Origin: Nonomuraea jabiensis
GTDB lineage: Bacteria; Actinomycetota; Actinomycetes; Streptosporangiales; Streptosporangiaceae
DNA: 64,000 nt
NCBI RefSeq assembly: GCF_014204795.1
Contig: NZ_JACHMB010000001.1
Span: 1,860,001-1,924,000, forward strand
Direction: 5' to 3'
Shown here: one piece after another, positions 36,960 through 45,732 of the stretch
Layout: every line of letters starts with the position of its first letter
How positions within the stretch are numbered: position 1 is the first letter of the stretch
Notes under the pieces: generated by a model
Told to the model about the DNA's origin: nothing
Database searches by the model: none
What the model saw: only the letters and a program-made list of their open reading frames with translations
Made by a program: the position numbers and the translations under genes

Positions 36960-38587
36960 AACGCGGCGCGCAGGCGCCGATCGTGCGTCACGACCACCAG
37001 CGCGCCCCGGTAGGCGGCCAGGGCCTCCTCCAGCTGCTCCACCAGCATCGGCGACAGGTGGTTGGTCGGCTCGTCGAGCAGGAGCAGGTCCACGGGCTCG
37101 CTCACCAGCCGGGCGAGCTCGATCCGGCGCCGTTGCCCGTAGGAGAGCTCCCCCAGGCGCAACCCGAGGTCCGGCGGCCGGAACAGCCCCAGGGCGAGCA
37201 GCGCGTCGGCGTGCTCGTCCAGGCTCCCGGGACGCCCGTACGCGTAGGCCCGCAGCACCGTCCGGTCCGCCGGCCCGATGTCCCCCTCGTCCTGCCGGAA
37301 GAGCCCGGCCCGGCCGGCCCGCCGTACCTCGCCCGCGTCCGGACGCAGCTCCCCGGCGAGCACCCGCATCAGCGTGGTCTTGCCCGCGCCGTTCGGTCCG
37401 GTGACGAGCAGCCGCTCGCCGGCGCGGACGGTCAGGGAGTCGAGGCTGAGCCGGCCCGCCACCACCACACCGTCGAGCGCGGCCACCTCGGCCCCCGAAG
37501 CGACCCCGGAAGCGGCCCCGGCGGTGGCCCCGGCGGTGGCCCCGGTGGTGGCGAGGGCGGTGGCCCCGGTGGTGGCGAGGGCGGCGGTGAAGCGCAGCGG
37601 CTCGGGCGGCGGCGGCGCCGGGTGCTCGGTGAGCCATCGCAGCCGCTGCTGGGACTGCCGGATGCGCCCGGCGGCCCCGTGCGTACGCGAGCGCGCCCGC
37701 CAGGTGCCGGTGCCCATGCCCGCCTTGGGCGTCTTGCGCGGGATCCCGGCCAGTCGGCCCGCGTTGGCCGCCACCAGCGTGGCATGCCGGTCCAGCTCCG
37801 TCTTCCACTCCTCGTGGGCCCGCGCCTGGGCGGCGCGTTCGGCGGCCTTGGCGGCGAGGTATCCGGCGTACCCGTCGCCGTAGCGGCGCACCTTCCCGTC
37901 GGCGACCTCCAGGATGGCGGTGGTCACCCGCTCCAGGAACACCCGGTCGTGCGTGATCGCCACGACCGTGCCCCGGTGGGCGCGCAGGCGGTGTTCGAGC
38001 CAGGCCACGGCCTGGTCGTCCAGGTCGTTGGTCGGCTCGTCGAGCAGCAGCAGCTCAGGAGCGGCGGCCAGCGTGGCGGCCAGGGCGAGCCTGGCGCGTT
38101 CGCCTCCGGAGAGCGTGCCCAGCCGGCGGCTCCGGTCGAGCCCGGGCAGCCCGAGCCCGTGCAGCGCGATCTCCACCCGGAGGTCCGCCTCGTACCCGCC
38201 CCGCGCCTCGAACTGCGCCACCAGCCCCGCGTACGTCTCCGCGTCCGCCTCTTCGAGCGACCGTTCGGCCGCCCGCATCCTGGCCTCGAGCTCTCGCAGG
38301 TCGGCCAGCGCCAGGTCGACGGCGTCGGCCACCGTCGCGTGCGGCGGCAGTTCGAGGGACTGCGGCAGGTATCCGACGCCGCCGGGCGCGACGGCCACGA
38401 GCTCGCCGTTGTCCGGCCGCTCGGCGTTCGCCATGAGCCTGAGCAGCGTGGACTTGCCAGACCCGTTGTCACCGATCACCCCGATCCGCTCGCCGGGTCT
38501 GACGGTGAGCGACACCCGGTCCAGAACGACGCGGGTGCCGTAACGCTTGGTGATCTCGGTGAGTGCGAGTTGGGCAGCGGTACGCAA
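36929..38587 (-). CDS. ABC-F protein, antibiotic-resistance type
   Basis: 552 residues from a TTG at 38587, with GAAAGGAG 10 nt upstream. Two nucleotide-binding domains and no membrane helices: Walker A GDNGSGKST and GPNGAGKTT, signatures LSGGERARLALA and LSYGQRRRIELA, Walker B LLLLDEPTNDLD and LLLLDEPTNHLS. Sequence style and the long basic linker (PRKTPKAGMGTGTWRARS) fit the TlrC/OleB/CarA/SrmB macrolide-producer group, which rescues ribosomes from antibiotics. A low-complexity Ala/Thr/Gly stretch from DNA repeats sits before the second domain. The TTG lies in the loop of a TACGC/GCGTA hairpin. Confidence 0.88.
   Translation of the reverse strand: MRTAAQLALTEITKRYGTRVVLDRVSLTVRPGERIGVIGDNGSGKSTLLRLMANAERPDNGELVAVAPGGVGYLPQSLELPPHATVADAVDLALADLRELEARMRAAERSLEEADAETYAGLVAQFEARGGYEADLRVEIALHGLGLPGLDRSRRLGTLSGGERARLALAATLAAAPELLLLDEPTNDLDDQAVAWLEHRLRAHRGTVVAITHDRVFLERVTTAILEVADGKVRRYGDGYAGYLAAKAAERAAQARAHEEWKTELDRHATLVAANAGRLAGIPRKTPKAGMGTGTWRARSRTHGAAGRIRQSQQRLRWLTEHPAPPPPEPLRFTAALATTGATALATTGATAGATAGAASGVASGAEVAALDGVVVAGRLSLDSLTVRAGERLLVTGPNGAGKTTLMRVLAGELRPDAGEVRRAGRAGLFRQDEGDIGPADRTVLRAYAYGRPGSLDEHADALLALGLFRPPDLGLRLGELSYGQRRRIELARLVSEPVDLLLLDEPTNHLSPMLVEQLEEALAAYRGALVVVTHDRRLRAAFTGSHLELGA
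37511..37582 (+). repeat. Tandem repeats in ABC-F gene
   Basis: Two exact 24-bp copies lie back to back (37535-37558 and 37559-37582), preceded by degenerate GGCGGTGGCCCC-like 12-bp units. On the coding strand they give the ATTGATAL-type repeats of the linker before the second ATPase domain. Confidence 0.85.
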
Positions 38588-38618
38588 AGGGCGTATCTCC
38601 TTTCTGAGGATGGACAGG

Positions 38619-39440
38619 TCAGCCCGGCGCCTTCCGGCTGAGGTGCTCCCAGGCCCGGTACTCCTCCGTACGAGCCAGCTCCATCTGCTGGACCATGTCG
38701 TACGAGGCGCCGCCGACGATCAGCCGCAGCGGCGGCTCCGCCAGCTCGACCAGCTCCATGATCACCGGCGCCGCGGTGCTCGGGTCAGGACCGGCGTCCT
38801 CGCCCCACATCTCGGCCAGCTGGGCGTGCAGCGGCTCGTACTCCGGGCGCCGCTCCGCGAGCGTGGTGCCCCGCGTGAACAGGTCCGTGCCGTACCCGCC
38901 CGGCTGCACGATCGTCACCTTGATCCCGAACGGCGCCACCTCCATCGCCAGCGCCTGGCTGACCGAGTCGAGCGCGGACTTGCTCGCCGCGTAGAACCCG
39001 ACGGACGCGAACCCGCCGCCGGACCCCATCGAGGTGACCTGCAGGATGTGGCCGGACCCCTGCGCCCGCAGGTGCGGTACCACGGCCTGGGCCACCCAGA
39101 CCGCGCCGAAGAAGTTGACGTCGAACTGGGCGCGGATCTGCTCCTCGGTGGCCTCCTCCACCATGCCGAGCAGCAGCCCGCCGGCGTTGTTGACCACGAT
39201 GTCGAGCCGGCCGAACGCCGCCGCGGCCTCGTCCACGACCTTCTGGACGGCCGCGCGGTCGCGGACGTCCAGCGCCAGCCGTACGAGGCTGTCGGGGTGG
39301 GCGGCGGCGAGGTCGGCGAGGGGGCTGAGGTCGCGGGCGGCGGCCACCACCCGGTCTCCGGCGGCGAGCGCCGCCTCGGCGAAGGCCCTGCCCAGGCCCC
39401 TCGACGCGCCGGTGATGAACCAGACTCGGGCAGTCGTCAC
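38619..39440 (-). CDS. Short-chain dehydrogenase/reductase
   Basis: 273 residues. Classical SDR: TGASRGLGRAFAEAA cofactor loop, NNAGG, catalytic Ser in VTSMGSGGG and YxxxK in FYAASKSAL. NADPH preference is suggested by the Arg after TGAS. The substrate is unknown. It is followed 31 bp later by the ABC-F gene on the same strand. Two related dyads sit in the upstream region, but no regulator gene is adjacent. Confidence 0.88.
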   Translation of the reverse strand: MTTARVWFITGASRGLGRAFAEAALAAGDRVVAAARDLSPLADLAAAHPDSLVRLALDVRDRAAVQKVVDEAAAAFGRLDIVVNNAGGLLLGMVEEATEEQIRAQFDVNFFGAVWVAQAVVPHLRAQGSGHILQVTSMGSGGGFASVGFYAASKSALDSVSQALAMEVAPFGIKVTIVQPGGYGTDLFTRGTTLAERRPEYEPLHAQLAEMWGEDAGPDPSTAAPVIMELVELAEPPLRLIVGGASYDMVQQMELARTEEYRAWEHLSRKAPG

Positions 39441-39459
39441 ACAGGCTCCTGACTATCAT

Positions 39460-39531
39460 GAGACGATACGGTCCGTCTCGTTATGAGCATGTATACCGGC
39501 ACTTCTCCATCCAAGTCAAGACGGACCGTCT
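39460..39531 (-). promoter_or_regulatory. Two TetR-like operators upstream of SDR
   Basis: GAGACG...CGTCTC (39460-39479) and AGACGGACCGTCT (39519-39531) share the AGACGG/CCGTCT half-sites and are about 50 bp apart. No TetR gene is next to them. Confidence 0.65.
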
Positions 39532-39558
39532 CGTCTCATTAAGACAGCCGCCCGGCTC

Positions 39559-40764
39559 CTACCCCCTGCGCGCGCGGGGCCGGCGCATCAGCAGCACCGC
39601 GAGCAGCAGGAACAACAGCCCCACTCCGGCGGCCGTGCCGCCCACGGCCACGTAGGTCATGTCGATCGGCGGGTTGGTGGTCGGCGCGGCGACCGGCCCG
39701 CCACCGAGGTACTCCTTCCCCTTGTACGGGGCCGCCTCGATCTTGGTGTCCTTGGCGGCGCCCGCCGCCCGCACCGCCGCCGCCGCGTCGATCAGCCCGA
39801 AGCCGAGGAACACGTTGTAGCCGGATGGCGGCTTCCTGGCGGTCCGCACCAGGATGTCGCGTACCTGCCGGGGCGTCAGATCGGGATTGCGGGACAGCAT
39901 CAGCGCCGCGGTGCCCGCCGCGAGCGCGCAGGCCGGGGAGGTGCCGTCCCCCGCCTTGTAGCCGCCGCGGTTGTCGGCGGCGTAGATGTCCACGCCGGGT
40001 GCGGCGATCGTGTTGTACGTGTGCACCTGGGAGAAGTCCGCCCGCGCGCCGCCCGGCCCCATCGCCGCCACCGCGATCACCCCCGGGTAGGCGGCCGGGT
40101 AGGAGACGACGTTGTTCGCGTCGACCTCCAGCGGGTCGGTGGATCCGCCGTTGCCCGCACTGGCCAGCAGGATGGCCCCCTTGCCGAGGGCGTAGTCGAC
40201 GGCCGAGGCCGTGAGCTCGTCGTAGCCGCTGCCGAAGCCCCACTCGTCGGTGCCGAGGGACATGGAGATCACCCGGGCGCCCTTGTCCACGGCGTACCGG
40301 ATGCCCTTGGCCAGGGCGGTGCCCGCTTTGACGCTCTCCTTGTCGGCGGCGGCGCTGCCGGACTTGGCTGCGGCCTCCGCCCGCTTGCGCGCCGGGTCCT
40401 CGTGGTCCCAGATCACCCGTACCGACAGCACCCGGGCCTGCGGGGCGACCCGCAGCACGCTGGAGGCCATGGCGGTGCCGTGCGCGCCCCAGTACGACTG
40501 TCCGGGCCGGGCGCCCCCGCCGATGAAGTCGGGGCCGTTCGTCACCCGTCCGCGGAACTCCGGATGGTTCTTCATGACCCCGGTGTCCAGGACCGCGACG
40601 GTGATCCCCTTGCCCTGCCCGAGCCGCTGCGCCGCCGGCACCTTCATGACCTGCTGCTCCCAGCCCCGCGGCGCCTCGGCCACGGCCGGCGCGGCGCTGG
40701 CCGCGACCAGGCCGGCGACCAGCCCCGCGACCAGCGCAGTCGCGCAGGTCAGCCTGCGAATCAT
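39559..40764 (-). CDS. Mycosin-like subtilase (S8 protease)
   Basis: 401 residues from the ATG at 40764, overlapping the upstream stop (ATGA). Signal peptide (residues 1-30), S8 catalytic Asp in VAVLDTGV, His in GAHGTAMAS and Ser in GDGTSPACALAAG, a Pro-rich stalk and a C-terminal membrane helix followed by RRPRARRG. This is the layout of mycosins, type VII secretion-associated proteases. It lacks neighbouring EccC/EccB/WXG100 genes here, so either the rest is elsewhere or it acts alone. Coupled to the proline-rich gene. Confidence 0.88.
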   Translation of the reverse strand: MIRRLTCATALVAGLVAGLVAASAAPAVAEAPRGWEQQVMKVPAAQRLGQGKGITVAVLDTGVMKNHPEFRGRVTNGPDFIGGGARPGQSYWGAHGTAMASSVLRVAPQARVLSVRVIWDHEDPARKRAEAAAKSGSAAADKESVKAGTALAKGIRYAVDKGARVISMSLGTDEWGFGSGYDELTASAVDYALGKGAILLASAGNGGSTDPLEVDANNVVSYPAAYPGVIAVAAMGPGGARADFSQVHTYNTIAAPGVDIYAADNRGGYKAGDGTSPACALAAGTAALMLSRNPDLTPRQVRDILVRTARKPPSGYNVFLGFGLIDAAAAVRAAGAAKDTKIEAAPYKGKEYLGGGPVAAPTTNPPIDMTYVAVGGTAAGVGLLFLLLAVLLMRRPRARRG

Positions 40765-41624
40765 GCCCCCACCTTCCGGGACTCCGCGTACAGCCGGGTG
40801 GCGAGGCTCTCCGCGAGCCCCTGCGCGGTGTACGCCCACGCCTCACGGTCCTCCCGCTGCGGGAACTCCCTCCTGCCCCACGGTTCGGGCAGCCGTCCGG
40901 GCCTGCGGCCGTCCGCCGGTCCCGTGGTGACCGCCACGAACATGGGCACGTCCCCGACCGTCCGGCCGCCGTTCCCGGTGCGCGCGGAGTCCTTCCACTG
41001 GGTGCCGGGCGCGGCGAGAGCGCGCACCGCGTGGTCCGGCTTGCGCTGCGCCTCACGGACGATGCCCTCCAGGTCGACGCGGGACTGCGACTCGCGGAAG
41101 GCGACCAGCGCCACGGTGGCGGCCGTCCCTCCGGTGTCGTCCACGTACGTGGCGCGCACGGCCGCCACGCAGCCCCGCTCGGCGGCGACCCGGGCCAGCT
41201 CGCCGGAGAGCGCCGCCCGGCAGGAGGTGTCGGACGAGATCGCGGCCCTGGTCCAGCCGCGCTCGTCGTTCGGCGAGCGGTAGCCCTTGTCGGGGTGCTC
41301 CCGGCCGAGCTGCGGCGGGAGCAGCTTCTCGACGGGCACGTTGCGCCACAGCTCCCTGGAGTAATCCGAGTTGTGGATGACCTGCCGGCTGTTGGAGTAG
41401 GCGTGCGCGATGAGCGCGCCGCCGCCGAGCACGGCCAGCAGGCCGAAGCCCGCGACGACGAACCCCACGGCGACCCGCCAGGCGCTGCGCCGGGGCCGCA
41501 CCGGTCCGGTCGGCGGCGGCGGTGGCGGTGGTGGCGGCGGCGGCTGCTGGTAAGGGCCGGGCGGGTACGGAGGGGGCGGCTGTGGGGGATGGAACCCCGG
41601 CCCGGAGCCGGACGGGGGGTACAT
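40761..41624 (-). CDS. Proline-rich single-pass membrane protein
   Basis: 287 residues from the ATG at 41624, with AGGAG 9 nt upstream. Residues 1-45 are a cytoplasmic Pro-rich segment including eleven or more consecutive Pro. A basic patch and a membrane helix (about 48-75) follow, then an extracytoplasmic domain of about 210 residues with two Cys (DTSCRAAL and RGCVAAV). No family is recognised for that domain. Co-translated with the mycosin, so perhaps a regulator, substrate or partner of it. Confidence 0.68.
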   Translation of the reverse strand: MYPPSGSGPGFHPPQPPPPYPPGPYQQPPPPPPPPPPPTGPVRPRRSAWRVAVGFVVAGFGLLAVLGGGALIAHAYSNSRQVIHNSDYSRELWRNVPVEKLLPPQLGREHPDKGYRSPNDERGWTRAAISSDTSCRAALSGELARVAAERGCVAAVRATYVDDTGGTAATVALVAFRESQSRVDLEGIVREAQRKPDHAVRALAAPGTQWKDSARTGNGGRTVGDVPMFVAVTTGPADGRRPGRLPEPWGRREFPQREDREAWAYTAQGLAESLATRLYAESRKVGA

Positions 41625-41713
41625 CAATGTCTCTCCTGTCGTGCGGGGGGCCGATCAGGGCGTTTGAACCCCTCTGATCGATTTGCGCGTTCTGACCCTA
41701 TCGGTGCTCGACT

Positions 41714-41806
41714 GTGACGACACTTGTGAACCGAGACGATCTCGAGGCGCGCTTTCCCGGGCTGCTCGCCGTCGTGTTCAACAGCGACGGCGGGCATTTG
41801 CCCTGA
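41714..41806 (+). CDS. Possible 30-residue ORF
   Basis: GTG to TGA codes VTTLVNRDDLEARFPGLLAV and ten more residues. It has no clear ribosome site and could be the surviving start of a lost gene. It is reported because its composition is protein-like. Confidence 0.2.
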   Translation: MTTLVNRDDLEARFPGLLAVVFNSDGGHLP

Positions 41807-41858
41807 CACTGACGTCAAGGGTGTAGCGTGCCCGCGGACTCCGACCTCGAGGATGACG

Positions 41859-42719
41859 ATGAAATTCGCGATCAGCTACTCCACGGCCGGCGGGCTCGAC
41901 CCCGACGGGCTCGTCACGTATGCCCGTCATGCCGAGGACTGCGGCTTCGAGGGGCTGTACCTGCCCGAGCACGTCGTGCTGTATCCCGGCGCCGCGGTCG
42001 GCTCCTTCGAGCTCCCGCCGTCCCTGCCCTACCCCGATCCGCTCGACTGCCTGGCCTTCGTCGCGGCGGCCACCCGGCGCATCCTGCTCGGCACCGCCGT
42101 GCTGCTGCTGCCGTACCACCACCCCGTGGTCCTGGCCAAGCGGCTGGCGACCATCGACGTGCTGTCCAAGGGACGGATGCGGCTGCTCACCGTGGGGCTG
42201 GGCACGCTGCCCGGCGAGGCCAGGGCGATGGGCGTCGACTTCGGCACCCGTGGACGGCGTACCGACGAGGCCATCGACGTGCTGCGGCTGCTGTGGGAAG
42301 GCGACGAGAAGGGCGTCAGCTTCGACGGCGAGTTCTTCGGCTTCGACGACGCGACCAGCTACCCGAAGCCGTACTCGGGCACGCGCCTGCCGATCCACGT
42401 CGGCGGGTCGAGCCGGGCGGCCGCGCGGCGCGCCGGGCGGCGCGGCGACGGCTACTTCCCCGGCGGCGCCCTCACCTCGGAGGAACGCGCGATCCAGTGG
42501 GAGCTGGCTCGGGCCGCCGCCGCGGAGGCCGGCCGTGACCCCGGCGCGCTGGAGTACACCCGGTGGGGGTCGATCGACATGTCCGCCGAGCGGGTCGAGA
42601 CTTTCGCCGCGCAGGGCGTGACCCGCATCGTGGTCGGCCCCACCTCCGCGGACCCGCAGCACCAGCGCGATGAGATGTCCGCGTTCGCCGAGCGGTTCGC
42701 CCTCCTCAGCGCCGGCTGA
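41859..42719 (+). CDS. LLM-class F420-dependent oxidoreductase
   Basis: 286 residues from the ATG at 41859; an ATG two codons upstream is possible. Luciferase-like TIM barrel with TYARHAEDCGFEGLYLPEHV, TAVLLLPYHHPVVLAKRLAT and VGLGTLPGEARAMGVDF motifs. The family uses coenzyme F420 (or FMN) in hydride transfer. The substrate is unknown. Its end overlaps the frameshifted FAD monooxygenase, which points the other way. Confidence 0.86.
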   Translation: MKFAISYSTAGGLDPDGLVTYARHAEDCGFEGLYLPEHVVLYPGAAVGSFELPPSLPYPDPLDCLAFVAAATRRILLGTAVLLLPYHHPVVLAKRLATIDVLSKGRMRLLTVGLGTLPGEARAMGVDFGTRGRRTDEAIDVLRLLWEGDEKGVSFDGEFFGFDDATSYPKPYSGTRLPIHVGGSSRAAARRAGRRGDGYFPGGALTSEERAIQWELARAAAAEAGRDPGALEYTRWGSIDMSAERVETFAAQGVTRIVVGPTSADPQHQRDEMSAFAERFALLSAG

Positions 42720-43912
42720 CCCCAGCGACGGCGCCGGTCGCGCGCAGGTTGGTGATGATGGCGGTGGATTTGCCGGTGAGGGCGCCGGCCACGTACCGGT
42801 CGATGACCGGGAGCCGGGCCAGTTTGAGGGCGGCCCGCCGGAGGTGCAGCTGCCGGGTGCTGGCGGGCCGGGGATGAACCAGCTTGTCCCGTTACGGGCT
42901 ACCTGCTGCTTTTCGGTGACCAGCGGTCGCAGTGCCTGCTCGTAGCGTTCCAGCGCGGTGTCGATGGTGCCGGCCCGCGACAGGTGCTCGGCCAGCACGT
43001 ACGCGCCGGTGATGCCCAGGGAGGCGCCCTGGCCGGCGAGAAGGGACACCGCGTGGGCGGCGTCGCCGATGAGCACCACGCGGCCCCGCCTCCAGGCCGG
43101 CAGGTCGATCTGGGCGACCTGGTCGTAGTAGACCTGCTCCGGCGGTGGACAGGCGGCCAGCGCGCGTGGCACGACCCAGCCGAGGGCGCCGTATTCGCGG
43201 CGGACCGCCGCGCGTGGATCGGCCGGCAGCGTGGGGTCGGGGGTGCGGTGCACGGTGAAGACGGCCACGCGCCGGTCCCGCAGCCCGTAAAGGCCCATCT
43301 GCCGGTTGACGGTGTCGGTCACGCAGAACTGCCGGGCCACCTGGGCGTGCATGTCGGCGTCGTCGAACGAGTACCCGGCGGTGTGGAATCCCAGGTACCG
43401 CAGGAACTCCCGTTCGGGCCCGAAGACGTGGCCGCGGACGGTGGAGTGGATGCCGTCGGCGCCCACCAGGAGATCGGCCTCGAGGGTGCTGTCGTCGGAG
43501 AGGGTGACGGTGACGCCGTCGGCGCGGTGGTCGATGCGGATGAGGGTGGTGGCGTGGCGTACGTCGACCCGGTCGGAGAGGTGTTCGCGCAGAGCGCGTT
43601 CCAGGTCGGGGCGCATGATGCTGATCAGCCGGTCGTTCACGATCTTGGCGAACCGGGCGAACCGCATGCGGGAGCGCCGTCGGCCCTGGTCGTCCCGGTA
43701 GGTCAGCTCATCGATCCGATAGCCCAGCTCGCGGATGCGCGGCAGCACGCCCATGGCCTCTGCGGCGTCGTAGCCGGGGCCGAAAAAGTCGATCATGTAA
43801 CCCTGGGCGCGAGGGCCGGGCGCCTTCTCCAGAACCACGACCTCGGCGCCGAGGCTAGTCGCTGGGCGAGGGCCAGCCCGGCGATCCCGGCCCCACAGAT
43901 GACCACTTTCAC
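42706..43912 (-). pseudogene. FAD monooxygenase with two frameshifts
   Basis: A GTG at 43912 begins KVVICGAGIAGLALAQRL, a good FAD-binding start. A frameshift near 43855 moves the homology to the frame with SLGAEVVVLEKAPG, which runs through VVGADGI-type, RRGRVVLIGDAAHAV and NGTSWFIPG motifs. A second shift near 42860 is needed to reach PASTRQLHLRRAALKLARLP and the stop at 42706-42708. Either it is a decaying gene or there are two assembly errors. It lies directly behind its TetR regulator. Confidence 0.8.
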
Positions 43913-43928
43913 GACATTTCACCATTCC

Positions 43929-44498
43929 TTACTCGACGGGCGTGATGAGCCGTTCCAGGACGGTTGTCAGCTCCGTGGCGTCCGGTCCCGGGCCGAGCGC
44001 GCGGTGCAGCATGATGCCGTCGACCGCGGCGGCCAGCACCGCGGCGGTCGCCTCCGGCGCGGCCACCCCCTGCTCGGCCAGCCGCCCGGCCACCCGCCGC
44101 CGGAACTCGTCGACGGTCGCGCCCACCGATCGGCGCAGTCCTTCGTCCCGGCCGGCGGCCAGGTACGTCTCGGCGAACAGCAGCGAGGTCGGATCCCGGC
44201 CGTCATAGTCCTCCAGGAAACCCACCATCAGCGTCAGCGCTTCGCCGGGCGTGCGCGCCTGCTCCAGGCCCGCGCCGATCTGCTCGATCAGCGCGTGCAT
44301 CACGCCGAGCGCGGCCTCGGCCAGCAGGGCCTGTACGGAGGCGAAGTGGTAGTGCACCACGCCGGGGGCCACTCCGGCCCGGTCGGCCAGCATCCGCGTG
44401 CTGACCGCCGACCAGCCCCGCTCGGCGATCAGCTCCGCCGCCACCCCCAGCAGGCGCCGACGCGCCTCCCGCCCCCGTTCCGCCGCCGTCGCGCTCAT
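43929..44498 (-). CDS. TetR family regulator
   Basis: 189 residues from the ATG at 44498. HTH: STRMLADRAGVAPGVVHYHF. The C-terminal domain is of the common TetR_C type with no recognised ligand motif. It ends 16 bp before the FAD monooxygenase start, forming an operon. A TGGACGTATGTCCA dyad lies 39 bp upstream. The regulator is intact though its probable target is frameshifted. Confidence 0.87.
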   Translation of the reverse strand: MSATAAERGREARRRLLGVAAELIAERGWSAVSTRMLADRAGVAPGVVHYHFASVQALLAEAALGVMHALIEQIGAGLEQARTPGEALTLMVGFLEDYDGRDPTSLLFAETYLAAGRDEGLRRSVGATVDEFRRRVAGRLAEQGVAAPEATAAVLAAAVDGIMLHRALGPGPDATELTTVLERLITPVE

Positions 44499-44536
44499 CG
44501 TCCACACTCCTGGTCACTCGCCCTGGACGATCGCCC

Positions 44537-44550
44537 TGGACGTATGTCCA
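44537..44550 (-). promoter_or_regulatory. TetR operator TGGAC-GTAT-GTCCA
   Basis: A 14-bp dyad centred 45 bp upstream of the TetR start, with a CCTGGACGATC half-site nearby at 44523. Probable autoregulatory site. Confidence 0.6.
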
Positions 44551-44608
44551 AAACGTAACACGCGATCGGCTCCGGCGGAAGACCGGCCGTTTGCTCCTTG
44601 CTCCTTGC

Positions 44609-45604
44609 TCAGTTGCCGACGCCGAGACCGGACATGAACACGGACGGGTACCGGTCGCCGCGCGCCGAGCCCGGCGGCACCGCCTTCTCGATCTCGGCGA
44701 GGTCGTCCGCGGTGAGGTTCAGGTCCATCGCGGGCAGCGCCTCGGCCAGCCGCTCGCGGGTGCGGGCGCCGACCAGCGGCACGATGTCCGCGCCCTGTGC
44801 GGCCACCCAGGCGATGGCCAGCTGGGCGACGGTGCGGCCCTTCGCCTCGGCGACCCGGCGCAGAGCGTCCACGAGAGCGAGGTTGTGCTCCACGTTCCCG
44901 CTGGAGAAGCGCGGGCTGGAGCCGCGGCTGTCACCGTCGCCGGCGGTGCGGCCCGCGGTCCAGTGCCCGGAGATCAGGCCGCGGCCGAGCACGCCGTACG
45001 CGGTCAGGCCGATGCCGAGCTCCCGCAGCGTGGGCAGGACGTCCGCCTCCACCGCGCGGGAGATCAGCGAGTACTCGATCTGCAGGTCGGCGATCGGGTG
45101 AACGGCGTGCGCCCGGCGGATCGTCTCCGCGTTGACCTCCGAGAGGCCGACGTGCCGTATGTACCCGGCCTCGACCAGCTCCTTGATCGCGCCCACCGTC
45201 TCCTCGATCGGGACCGCCGGGTCCAGCCGGGCGGGACGGTAGATGTCGATGTGGTCGGTGCCCAGCCTGGTCAGCGAGTAGGCCAGGAAGTTCTTCACCG
45301 CCGCCGGACGGCAGTCATGCCCGCCGAACTCGTGGCCCGGCCCCCGCAGCATGCCGAACTTGACGCTCAGCTGATAGCTGTCGCGATCCCGGCCGCGCAG
45401 CGCCTCCGCGAGCAGCAGCTCGTTGTGGCCCATGGCGTAGAAGTCGCCGGTGTCGATGAGGGTGACTCCGGCCTCCAGCGCGGCGTGCACGGTGGCGATG
45501 CTCTCCGCGCGGTCGGCCGCGCCGTACGGGCCCGACATGCCCATCGCGCCCAGGCCCAGCGCGGAAACGGCCGGTCCGGTGCGGCCCAGGGTTCGACTCT
45601 GCAT
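44609..45604 (-). CDS. Aldo/keto reductase
   Basis: 331 residues from the ATG at 45604. AKR TIM barrel: Asp and Tyr of the tetrad in LIDTGDFYAMG, Lys in QLSVKFG, NADPH-binding tail VGARTRERLAEAL. The position normally holding the catalytic His (as in YLHR) reads IYRPARLDP, a variant seen in some actinobacterial members. Divergent from a MmyB-type XRE regulator, a common pairing. Confidence 0.88.
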   Translation of the reverse strand: MQSRTLGRTGPAVSALGLGAMGMSGPYGAADRAESIATVHAALEAGVTLIDTGDFYAMGHNELLLAEALRGRDRDSYQLSVKFGMLRGPGHEFGGHDCRPAAVKNFLAYSLTRLGTDHIDIYRPARLDPAVPIEETVGAIKELVEAGYIRHVGLSEVNAETIRRAHAVHPIADLQIEYSLISRAVEADVLPTLRELGIGLTAYGVLGRGLISGHWTAGRTAGDGDSRGSSPRFSSGNVEHNLALVDALRRVAEAKGRTVAQLAIAWVAAQGADIVPLVGARTRERLAEALPAMDLNLTADDLAEIEKAVPPGSARGDRYPSVFMSGLGVGN

Positions 45605-45732
45605 CACGTTCTCCCTCGCTCTCGATGTCGTCCCCAACCCTGCGCCCGGGCGGGGACGGGCGGGAGCGGAGCGTTCATCATGGGAGAGCCGCTCCCTGGC
45701 TCGGCTCGCCGGCCGCGAGGCAGGATGAAGCC

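Noticed and set aside
44609..45604. Calling the aldo/keto reductase inactive for lack of the usual His
   Set aside because: The RPARLDP variant appears to be a recurrent form in this subfamily, so loss of activity cannot be claimed.
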